Shown piece by piece: positions 25,776 to 33,101 of a stretch of 48,564 nucleotides of DNA; the first letter of the stretch is position 1; the number at the start of each line of letters is the position of its first letter. The stretch comes from an uncultured Acetatifactor sp. (GTDB taxonomy: Bacteria > Bacillota > Clostridia > Lachnospirales > Lachnospiraceae). The position numbers were made by a program, and so were the translations under genes. The stretch is from the NCBI GenBank assembly GCA_934394665.1, contig CAKRRS010000014.1:1-48564 (forward strand). The letters run 5' to 3'. The notes under the pieces were generated by a model. That model had not been told where the DNA came from and ran no database searches. It saw only the letters and a program-made list of their open reading frames with translations.

Positions 25776-27191
25776 ATGACGAATGTAACACAAATGAATG
25801 AAACCGAAAGACAGTATTATTTCATGGAGAAAGCATCCGGTCACGTGGCGAAGCTGGGAGAAGAGTTGGGCAGAAAGCCTACCTGCTGTGTCACAACCTT
25901 CGGGTGTCAGATGAACGCCAGAGATTCCGAGAAACTGGTGGGCATCCTGGAAAAAGTCGGTTATGAGATCATCGAGGATGAAAATGCGGATTTTGTAATT
26001 TACAATACCTGTACCGTCAGAGACAATGCCAATCAGCGTGTCTACGGACGGCTTGGCGTATTAAACGGCTATAAGAAGAAAAATCCACACATGAAGATCG
26101 CACTGTGCGGATGCATGATGCAGGAGCCTTCTGTCATTGAGAAGATCAAGACAAGCTACCGTTTCGTGGATCTGATCTTCGGAACCCACAATATTTTCAA
26201 ATTCGCAGAGCTTTTAACGTCCCTGTTTGAAAACGAGGGAATGATCATTGATATCTGGAAGGATACGGACGAAATCGTGGAAGACCTTCCGGTGGAGCGA
26301 AAGTATTCCTTCAAATCCGGGATCAATATTATGTTTGGCTGCAACAATTTCTGCAGTTACTGCATCGTGCCGTATGTCCGGGGCAGAGAGCGCAGCCGTA
26401 ATCCCAAGGATATCATCCGTGAGATTGAAAATCTGGTAGCAGACGGCGTGGTGGAGATCATGCTGCTCGGTCAGAATGTAAATTCCTACGGCAGGAATCT
26501 GGAGGAGCCCATCACTTTTGCACAACTGTTGCAGGAAGTGGAGAAAATCGAGGGCCTTGAGAGAATCCGCTTTATGACCTCGCATCCCAAGGATCTGTCG
26601 GATGAACTGATCGGGGTGATGAAGAACTCGAAAAAGATCTGCCGTCATCTGCATCTGCCCCTGCAGTCCGGTTCCACGAAGATATTAAAAGCCATGAACC
26701 GCAGATATACCAAGGAACAGTACTTGGAGCTGGCGGAGAAGATCCGCAGAGAGATTCCGGATATGGCCATCACTACGGATATCATCGTAGGCTTCCCGGG
26801 AGAGACGAAGGAGGACGTGGATGATACCATCGATGTGATCCGCCGTGTAAAATATGACAACGCCTTTACCTTTATCTATTCCAAACGTACCGGAACCCCG
26901 GCGGCCGCTATGGAACAGGTACCGGAAGAACAGGTGAAAGAGCAGTTTGACAGAGTGCTTAAGACTGTACAGGAGACTGCAAGAGAACAGGTGGGCAGAT
27001 ATGAAGGACAGATCACGGATGTACTGGTGGAAGAGATCAATGAGAATGACAGCTCCCTCGTAACCGGCAGGATGTCCAACAATACACTGGTGCATTTCCC
27101 CGGAGATGCTTCCCTGATCGGAAACATCGTGAAGGTATCCCTGGATGAGTGTCACGGGTTCTACTACATGGGTCATATTGTTCGTTCATAG
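25776..27191 (+). CDS. miaB: tRNA-2-methylthio-N6-dimethylallyladenosine synthase
   Basis: 471 residues. The N-terminal MTTase domain has its three cluster cysteines in TFGCQMNARDSE, IYNTCTVRD and LCGCMMQ. The radical-SAM motif is CNNFCSYC, followed by IVPYVRGRERSR, and a TRAM domain closes the protein. It adds the methylthio group to i6A37 in tRNAs reading UNN codons, acting after MiaA, whose gene is about 8 kb downstream. The first 35 residues form an extension common in Firmicutes. The ribosome binding site is weak, so a start at 25794 or 25824 remains possible. Confidence 0.94.
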   Translation: MTNVTQMNETERQYYFMEKASGHVAKLGEELGRKPTCCVTTFGCQMNARDSEKLVGILEKVGYEIIEDENADFVIYNTCTVRDNANQRVYGRLGVLNGYKKKNPHMKIALCGCMMQEPSVIEKIKTSYRFVDLIFGTHNIFKFAELLTSLFENEGMIIDIWKDTDEIVEDLPVERKYSFKSGINIMFGCNNFCSYCIVPYVRGRERSRNPKDIIREIENLVADGVVEIMLLGQNVNSYGRNLEEPITFAQLLQEVEKIEGLERIRFMTSHPKDLSDELIGVMKNSKKICRHLHLPLQSGSTKILKAMNRRYTKEQYLELAEKIRREIPDMAITTDIIVGFPGETKEDVDDTIDVIRRVKYDNAFTFIYSKRTGTPAAAMEQVPEEQVKEQFDRVLKTVQETAREQVGRYEGQITDVLVEEINENDSSLVTGRMSNNTLVHFPGDASLIGNIVKVSLDECHGFYYMGHIVRS

Positions 27192-27240
27192 TAAGTATTC
27201 GTGACTGCTTGCAGGCAAGGAAGGCAAAAGGAATAAAGAA

Positions 27241-28293
27241 ATGGAAGTACAAGAAAAGAAAAAACAGATGAAGCTGCAACAGGACATGTCCTGGAAAATG
27301 TACCGGATTCTGACGCTAACAGCAAGCATTGCCAACCTGATCGGCACAATCAGTAATTTTTTATTGCATGGTTTTGAAACGCCGACGACTATTTGCGGTA
27401 TCTGTTTTTTAGCGGTTCTGATTACAGGCACAATCGGACTTTTGTGCCATAAAGTCCAGGCACCTGCCGTAATCATTATTTTACTGGCAGGCTGGATAGA
27501 ATTCCCATATTTGTATTACTGTTACGGAAATACTACGATCGTGTATCTGGTGCTCGGAGTTGTCGCAATGGCTGTATTTTTTCCGAGACGCATGGTGATC
27601 GTTTCCTTTACCGTTATGCTCATGGAATATCTGTTTATTATATTATATTCCAGCGAAAATTCTGTGAGGTGGAGGCAAATGGATGAAGTTACTATGTTTG
27701 GCTCTACCATAGGCTCCCTGCTGATTGTTGCGATATCAGTATTTATGATTATTTATGTACTGATTCGCAGTTATGAGAGACAGCAGGAACAATTGATTGC
27801 ACTTAGTGAGAATCTGGAATTTGCCGCGAACCATGATCCACTGACCAAATTGTACAACCGCAGGTATCTGGTACAGCTGATGGAAGAGTGGATGCATACG
27901 CCGGGCAAGAATTTCTGGATCATTCTCCTGGATGTAGATGATTTCAAGGCGGTCAATGATACTTATGGGCACGGATATGGAGATGATGTACTGAGAGAAG
28001 TCGGGAGACTGATGCTGCATGAAATGGAAGACAAGGGAATCGCATCCCGCTTCGGCGGCGAAGAGTTCATGCTGGTATTTGAAGCAGATGACAGAGAACA
28101 GGCTCTTTTCACCTTTCAAAAGATTCAGGAAGGACTGCTTGCTTATTCCCGGATGACCAGACAGACGGATATTACCATCAGTGGTGGGCTGGAACGCTAC
28201 GTGGCGGAAAAACAGCTGGATCTGCTGTTCACTTCGGTAGATCATAAATTATATGCTGCAAAGAATGCCGGAAAGAACAGAATTGTGGAATAA
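27241..28293 (+). CDS. Membrane diguanylate cyclase (GGDEF)
   Basis: 350 residues. About six hydrophobic helices occupy residues 20-180, with no recognisable sensor family. The GGDEF domain runs from HDPLTKLYNRRYL (about 198) to the end. Its active-site motif is GGEEF at about 272-276, which is competent in this family, so synthesis of cyclic di-GMP is expected. I do not see an RxxD inhibitory site before the motif. AAAGGAATAAAGAA precedes the ATG. It follows miaB by 49 bases. Confidence 0.9.
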   Translation: MEVQEKKKQMKLQQDMSWKMYRILTLTASIANLIGTISNFLLHGFETPTTICGICFLAVLITGTIGLLCHKVQAPAVIIILLAGWIEFPYLYYCYGNTTIVYLVLGVVAMAVFFPRRMVIVSFTVMLMEYLFIILYSSENSVRWRQMDEVTMFGSTIGSLLIVAISVFMIIYVLIRSYERQQEQLIALSENLEFAANHDPLTKLYNRRYLVQLMEEWMHTPGKNFWIILLDVDDFKAVNDTYGHGYGDDVLREVGRLMLHEMEDKGIASRFGGEEFMLVFEADDREQALFTFQKIQEGLLAYSRMTRQTDITISGGLERYVAEKQLDLLFTSVDHKLYAAKNAGKNRIVE

Positions 28294-28304
28294 ATAAAAA
28301 AAAC

Positions 28305-28333
28305 TTGCAAAGGAAATGAAATAGAGATAAGAT
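28305..28333 (+). promoter_or_regulatory. Promoter upstream of the SulP gene
   Basis: TTGCAA (28305-28310), a 17-base spacer and TAAGAT (28328-28333). The transcript would begin at the foot of a terminator-like hairpin. Confidence 0.6.
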
Positions 28334-28335
28334 AG

Positions 28336-28387
28336 GACACGCGTGACTTTATAAAAATTTTATAAAGTCATGCGGGTCTTATTTTTT
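28336..28387 (+). terminator. Terminator-like hairpin between promoter and SulP gene (terminator or attenuator)
   Basis: A perfect 13-bp core (28344-28356 with 28358-28370) extends through GACaCGCG/TGCGGGTC with one mismatch and a G-U, followed by TTATTTTTT. It ends transcripts of the GGDEF gene. Because a good promoter lies directly upstream, it could also act as an attenuator for the SulP gene. Confidence 0.72.
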
Positions 28388-28390
28388 ACT

Positions 28391-28427
28391 GACGCAAAAA
28401 AGCGTCTGCGGAATGGAGAATGTTATG
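28391..28427 (+). repeat. Repeated leader module, copy 1 (hairpin + Shine-Dalgarno + start of the SulP gene)
   Basis: GACGC-A6-GCGTC, then TGCGGAATGGAGA, then the ATG at 28425. The first 29 bases differ at one position from 33065-33093 before mutL. The GGAG lies 6 bases from the ATG in both copies, which fixes the start codon. Confidence 0.85.
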
Positions 28428-30074
28428 GAAAAATTGAAACCGAAGCTTTTCTCTGTGATGAAAAGCTACACGAAAGAACAGTTTGTAAAAGACGTGATCG
28501 CAGGTATCATCGTTGCAATCATTGCACTTCCTCTGTCCATTGCACTGGCACTGGCAAGCGGAGTGACCCCGGAAAAGGGTATCTACACAGCAATCACCGC
28601 CGGATTTGTCATTTCTTTTCTGGGCGGAAGCCGTGTACAGATCGCGGGACCTACCGCGGCGTTTGCCACCATTGTAGCCGGTATTGTGGCGAAAAACGGC
28701 ATGGACGGTTTGATCATCGCCACACTTTTGGCAGGTGTGATCCTGATCCTGATGGGACTTCTGCGGTTAGGCAATCTGATCAAATTTATCCCTTATACGA
28801 TTACCACCGGTTTTACTTCCGGTATCGCTGTGACGATTTTCATCGGTCAGATCAAGGATTTCCTGGGGCTTACGATCGTAAGTGAAGAACCCCTGATCGA
28901 GACTATGGATAAGCTGAAAGCAGTATTTCAGTTTATTTCTACGACAAATTTGCAGGCATTGCTTGTAGGTGTGGTTAGCTTATTGATTCTGATCCTGTGG
29001 CAGTATCTGCCGGGATTCTGTAAGAAGATTCCCCCTTCCCTGATCGCCGTACTGGTCGGAAGTGCCATGGTGGCGCTGCTTAACATGAACGTGAATACCA
29101 TCGGGGATCTGTATGAGATTTCCAATAAACTGCCGACGATTTCTCTGCCTGCTTTCAGTCTGAAGACGGTGCAGAACGTGTTGCCGGATGCCTTTACCAT
29201 CGCCATCCTTGCGGCCATCGAGTCTCTGCTTTCCTGTGTAGTGGCAGACAGCATGGTGAACAGCAGACACCGTTCTAATATGGAGCTGATTGCACAGGGC
29301 GCCGGTAATATTACTTCCGCGCTGTTTGGTGGTATTCCGGCTACGGGAGCGATTGCCAGAACTGCTGCCAATGTGAAAAACGGCGGACGTACTCCTATCG
29401 CCGGTATGGTACATTCCGTAACCTTATTATTGATTTTGGTGGTACTGATGCCTTATGCGGCACTGATCCCTATGCCTACCATTGCGGCGATCCTGTTCAT
29501 GGTGGCTTATAACATGTGCGACTGGCGGAAGTTTGTGGGTCTGTGCAAGACTGCACCCAAGAGTGACATTATTGTACTGGTGACGACCTTTGTCCTGACC
29601 GTGGTATTCGACCTGGTAGTAGCTATCGAAGTAGGTATTCTGCTGGCAGCGATTCTGTTCATGAAGCGTATGAGCGACGTGACCGAGGTGGAAGGCTGGA
29701 AGTATGTGGATGACGAAGATGATGCAGACAGCCTTTCCTTAAGAGTGGTGCCTCATAATACTATGGTCTATGAAGTAAACGGACCGCTGTTCTTCGGTGC
29801 GGCAGACAAGATCCTGAAGATCACGCTGGACGAGAAGATGAACTGTCTGGTACTGCGTATGCGCAGCGTGAGTGCAATCGATGCCACTGCCATGCACAAT
29901 CTGGAACAGCTGTATGCGGATTGTAAAAAGAAAAATATCCAGATCATCCTGTCCCATGTAGGAGAGCAGCCCATGCATGTCATGGAGAAGAGCGGTTTCT
30001 TAGACAAGGTTGGCAGAGAGAATGTATGTGCACATATTGATGACGCGCTGGTCCGTGCCGCACAGCTTGGATAA
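28425..30074 (+). CDS. SulP/SLC26-family anion permease with STAS domain
   Basis: 549 residues from the ATG at 28425. An earlier ATG at 28413 has no ribosome binding site and lies inside the leader module. The N-terminal signature is KDVIAGIIVAIIALPLSIALALASG. About 10-12 membrane helices with FLGGSRVQIAGPTAAF and SALFGGIPATGAIARTAAN follow, and a C-terminal STAS domain starts at about 440 (MVYEVNGPLFFGAADKI, MRSVSAIDATAMHNLE). Members move sulfate, bicarbonate or other anions; the substrate cannot be read from the sequence. It has a promoter, a possible attenuator and a leader module also found at mutL. Confidence 0.93.
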   Translation: MEKLKPKLFSVMKSYTKEQFVKDVIAGIIVAIIALPLSIALALASGVTPEKGIYTAITAGFVISFLGGSRVQIAGPTAAFATIVAGIVAKNGMDGLIIATLLAGVILILMGLLRLGNLIKFIPYTITTGFTSGIAVTIFIGQIKDFLGLTIVSEEPLIETMDKLKAVFQFISTTNLQALLVGVVSLLILILWQYLPGFCKKIPPSLIAVLVGSAMVALLNMNVNTIGDLYEISNKLPTISLPAFSLKTVQNVLPDAFTIAILAAIESLLSCVVADSMVNSRHRSNMELIAQGAGNITSALFGGIPATGAIARTAANVKNGGRTPIAGMVHSVTLLLILVVLMPYAALIPMPTIAAILFMVAYNMCDWRKFVGLCKTAPKSDIIVLVTTFVLTVVFDLVVAIEVGILLAAILFMKRMSDVTEVEGWKYVDDEDDADSLSLRVVPHNTMVYEVNGPLFFGAADKILKITLDEKMNCLVLRMRSVSAIDATAMHNLEQLYADCKKKNIQIILSHVGEQPMHVMEKSGFLDKVGRENVCAHIDDALVRAAQLG

Positions 30075-30121
30075 TACCTTGATAAGTGGAAAAACTATCA
30101 ATTTGAAGACCGGTTCTTTAA

Positions 30122-30150
30122 TTTACAACCTCAATATTTTGTGCTAAGAT
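30122..30150 (+). promoter_or_regulatory. mutS promoter
   Basis: TTTACA (30122-30127), a 17-base spacer and TAAGAT (30145-30150). The -10 and the following AG match those of the SulP promoter. Confidence 0.65.
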
Positions 30151-30154
30151 AGAT

Positions 30155-30187
30155 GCGGATACGCAAGCTTTTGCGTGTCCGCTTTCT
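30155..30187 (+). terminator. Terminator-like hairpin at the 5' end of the mutS transcript
   Basis: A 12-bp stem, GCGGATACGCAA/TTGCGTGTCCGC with one G-U pair and a GCTT loop, is followed by TTTCTT. It can terminate SulP transcripts. It starts about 5 bases after the mutS -10, so it would also form the extreme 5' end of mutS mRNA. A second, weaker hairpin (TGTGC/GCACA) follows at about 30192-30209. Confidence 0.62.
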
Positions 30188-30237
30188 TGTAGTGTGCCTG
30201 ACGGTGCACATGCTTATATACAGAACAGGAGATAGTC

Positions 30238-32895
30238 ATGGCTGAACTGACACCAATGATGCAAAAATATATGGAGACGAAGGAGCAGTATAAGGACTGC
30301 ATCCTTTTTTATCGTCTGGGAGACTTTTACGAAATGTTCTTTGATGATGCGGTAATCGCATCCAAGGAGCTTGAAATTGCACTGACAGGGAAAAGCTGCG
30401 GGCTGGAAGAGAGAGCACCGATGTGCGGCGTTCCGTATCATGCGGTGGAGACTTATTTGGCAAGGCTGGTCAGCCGTGGTTATAAAGTAGCCATCTGTGA
30501 ACAGGTGGAGGATCCGAAGCTTGCCAAGGGACTGGTGAAGAGAGAAGTAATCCGTGTGGTGACACCCGGAACGAATCTGGATATGCAGTCACTGGATGCA
30601 GGCAGGAATAATTATCTGATGAGTATTGCTTATACGCCGAACGGCATCGGTATTTCCGCAGCGGATGTAACGACCGGTGATTATTATGTGACCGAAGTGG
30701 AAGATTTAAAGAAACTGAAGGATGAACTGATGAAGTATGAGCCTTCAGAGATCATCTGCAATGAGGCATTTCTGGTCAGCGGTTTTGATGTGAATGATTT
30801 AAGATCCCGTTTACATATTTCTGTAAATGCACTGGAATCGCATATGTTTGACGATGATGGCTGCAGACGGATCCTTATGAAACATTTTAAGGTAAATACA
30901 TTGATCGGACTGGGCGTTGAGGAATTTCCGACGGGAATTCTGGCTGCCGGATCATTGCTGCAATATTTGTATGATACACAGAAAACAGATATGGAGCATT
31001 TTACACATATTTACCCGTATCTTACCAGCAAGTATATGCTTTTGGACAGCTCCACCAGAAGGAATCTGGAACTGACGGAGACTTTGAGAGAAAAACAAAA
31101 GAGGGGTTCTCTTTTGTGGGTGTTAGACAAGACGAAGACTGCAATGGGCGCCAGACTGCTGCGCAGCTATATCGAACAGCCGCTGATAGAGAAGGAGGAG
31201 ATGGAGAAACGCCTTGATGCGATCTCAGAATTGAACAAGGATGCAATTTCCAGGGATGAGATCAGGGAGTACTTAAATCCTATCTATGATTTGGAACGTC
31301 TGCTCAGTAAGGTGACTTATAAAACGGCAAATCCGAAAGACCTGATTGCTTTCAGAAATTCTCTCGAGATGCTTCCGCCGATCAAGACGGTGCTGGAAAC
31401 ATTTCAGAAAGAAGAACTTTCGGAAATCAGAGAGCAGATCGACGGACTGGAAGATATCTACCGGCTGATCGACACGGCAATCAAAGAAGAACCGCCGATC
31501 TCTATCAGAGAGGGCGGCATTCTGAAGGACGGTTTTGATGAGACGATAGATCATCTTCGCCGTGCCAAAAGCGACGGGAAACAGTGGCTTGCGCAGCTGG
31601 AGGAAGAGGACAGGGAACGTACCGGGATTAAAAACCTGAAGATTAAATATAACAATGTATTTGGTTATTTTTTTGAGGTGACAAATTCCTACAAGGATCT
31701 TGTGCCGGAAGATTATATCCGTAAGCAGACACTGGTGAATGCGGAAAGATATACAACACCGAGACTGAAGGAACTGGAAGACACCATTACCAATGCGGAA
31801 GATAAACTTCAGACATTAGAGTATGATGCTTTCTGCAAGATCAGAGACACCATAGCGCAGGAACTGGTAAGGATTCAGAATACCGCAAAGGCGATTGCAA
31901 AACTGGATGTCTATGCTTCACTGGCGTTCGTGTCGGAACGTAATCATTATGTACGTCCGAAGTTAAATGAAAAAGGTGTGATCGATATCAAGGACGGCAG
32001 ACATCCCGTGGTGGAGCAGATGATCACGAATGATATGTTTATCTCCAATGATACTTATCTGGACAATGGCAATCATTGTATCAGCATCATCACCGGTCCG
32101 AATATGGCGGGAAAATCCACTTATATGCGTCAGACGGCACTGATCGTCCTGATGGCGCAGATCGGCTGCTTCGTTCCGGCCAGAAGTGCCAATATCGGCA
32201 TCGTGGACAGAATTTTTACCCGTGTCGGCGCATCGGATGATCTGGCCAGCGGACAGTCCACGTTCATGGTGGAGATGAATGAAGTAGCGAATATTTTGCG
32301 GAATGCAACTTCCAAGAGCCTTCTGATCCTGGATGAGATCGGCAGAGGTACCTCCACGTTTGACGGCCTTAGCATTGCCTGGGCGGTGATCGAACATATC
32401 AGCAATCGCAAGCTTTTGGGAGCAAAGACATTATTTGCGACACATTACCATGAACTGACCGAACTGGAAGGCAAGATAAACAATGTCAACAACTATTGTA
32501 TTGCGGTCAAGGAATGTGGGGACGATATTGTATTCCTGCGTAAGATCGTCAAAGGCGGTGCGGACAAGAGCTACGGTATCCAGGTAGCAAAGCTGGCAGG
32601 TGTGCCGGATATGGTTATTGACCGTGCAAAAGAGATCGTGGAACAGTTGTCCGATAATGATATCACGGAAAAAGTGCAGAGCATTGCCGTTGACAATAAA
32701 GGTGAGGGAAAAGCGAAGAAACAGCCGAAATATGACGAAGTGGATCTGGCACAGATGTCTCTGTTTGACACGGTGACCGATGAAGATGTCCTGAAGGAGC
32801 TGATGGACATCGAAGTGACGACGCTGACACCGTTAGATGCACTGAATACCTTGTACAGACTTCAGAATAAGCTGAAAAACCGCTGGAACGGATAA
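30238..32895 (+). CDS. mutS: DNA mismatch repair protein MutS
   Basis: 885 residues, full length, with ACAGGAG before the ATG. The mismatch-reading FYE motif is at F30-E32 (LGDFYEMF). The connector, lever and clamp regions follow. The ABC-type ATPase has Walker A GPNMAGKST at about 618-626, Walker B LLILDEIGRGTS and FATHYHEL. It recognises mispairs and recruits MutL. mutL lies downstream, separated by an unusual 203-base hairpin region. Confidence 0.97.
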   Translation: MAELTPMMQKYMETKEQYKDCILFYRLGDFYEMFFDDAVIASKELEIALTGKSCGLEERAPMCGVPYHAVETYLARLVSRGYKVAICEQVEDPKLAKGLVKREVIRVVTPGTNLDMQSLDAGRNNYLMSIAYTPNGIGISAADVTTGDYYVTEVEDLKKLKDELMKYEPSEIICNEAFLVSGFDVNDLRSRLHISVNALESHMFDDDGCRRILMKHFKVNTLIGLGVEEFPTGILAAGSLLQYLYDTQKTDMEHFTHIYPYLTSKYMLLDSSTRRNLELTETLREKQKRGSLLWVLDKTKTAMGARLLRSYIEQPLIEKEEMEKRLDAISELNKDAISRDEIREYLNPIYDLERLLSKVTYKTANPKDLIAFRNSLEMLPPIKTVLETFQKEELSEIREQIDGLEDIYRLIDTAIKEEPPISIREGGILKDGFDETIDHLRRAKSDGKQWLAQLEEEDRERTGIKNLKIKYNNVFGYFFEVTNSYKDLVPEDYIRKQTLVNAERYTTPRLKELEDTITNAEDKLQTLEYDAFCKIRDTIAQELVRIQNTAKAIAKLDVYASLAFVSERNHYVRPKLNEKGVIDIKDGRHPVVEQMITNDMFISNDTYLDNGNHCISIITGPNMAGKSTYMRQTALIVLMAQIGCFVPARSANIGIVDRIFTRVGASDDLASGQSTFMVEMNEVANILRNATSKSLLILDEIGRGTSTFDGLSIAWAVIEHISNRKLLGAKTLFATHYHELTELEGKINNVNNYCIAVKECGDDIVFLRKIVKGGADKSYGIQVAKLAGVPDMVIDRAKEIVEQLSDNDITEKVQSIAVDNKGEGKAKKQPKYDEVDLAQMSLFDTVTDEDVLKELMDIEVTTLTPLDALNTLYRLQNKLKNRWNG

Positions 32896-32910
32896 GGAAA
32901 AGGAAGGATA

Positions 32911-33080
32911 GTGTGAAAAATGTGCTCGATAGCACATTTTTCACAAGCCATATTTATATGGCTTTGGCTATATTGTGTCGCAGGCGCCACAAAGTAGCCC
33001 TTATCGCAGAATCAAATTTGAAATTTGATAATGTGAATCTACGATTCACATTGCGATTACCTCCGACGCAAGAAAGCGTC
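32911..33080 (+). other. Hairpin array between mutS and mutL (possible structured RNA or dispersed repeat)
   Basis: Five structures follow one another with almost no spacing. (1) A perfect 15-bp hairpin with CGAT loop (32912-32945). (2) AGCCATA/TATGGCT with a 4-base loop (32946-32963). (3) GGCTA/TAGCC with an inner TTGTG/CACAA (32966-32999). (4) A possible three-way junction: ATCGCA/TGCGAT (33003-33008 with 33052-33057) encloses an 8-bp hairpin with TGA loop (33011-33029) and a 9-bp hairpin with TAC loop (33031-33051). (5) The GACGC/GCGTC hairpin (33065-33080) of the repeated leader module. No T run follows any of them, so they are not terminators. Confidence 0.75.
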
Positions 33081-33101
33081 TGCGGAATGGAGATTACTAT
33101 G
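33065..33101 (+). repeat. Repeated leader module, copy 2 (hairpin + Shine-Dalgarno + start of mutL)
   Basis: GACGC-AAGAAA-GCGTC, then TGCGGAATGGAGA, then the ATG at 33099. Same layout and SD-to-ATG distance as the copy before the SulP gene. Here CTCC at 33061-33064 can also pair with the GGAG at 33089-33092, which could mask the ribosome binding site. Confidence 0.85.

Noticed and set aside
28370..28885. A 171-codon plus-strand frame overlapping the start of the SulP gene
   Set aside because: Its peptide is Arg/His/Cys rich without domain features, and the SulP frame is well supported from 28425.
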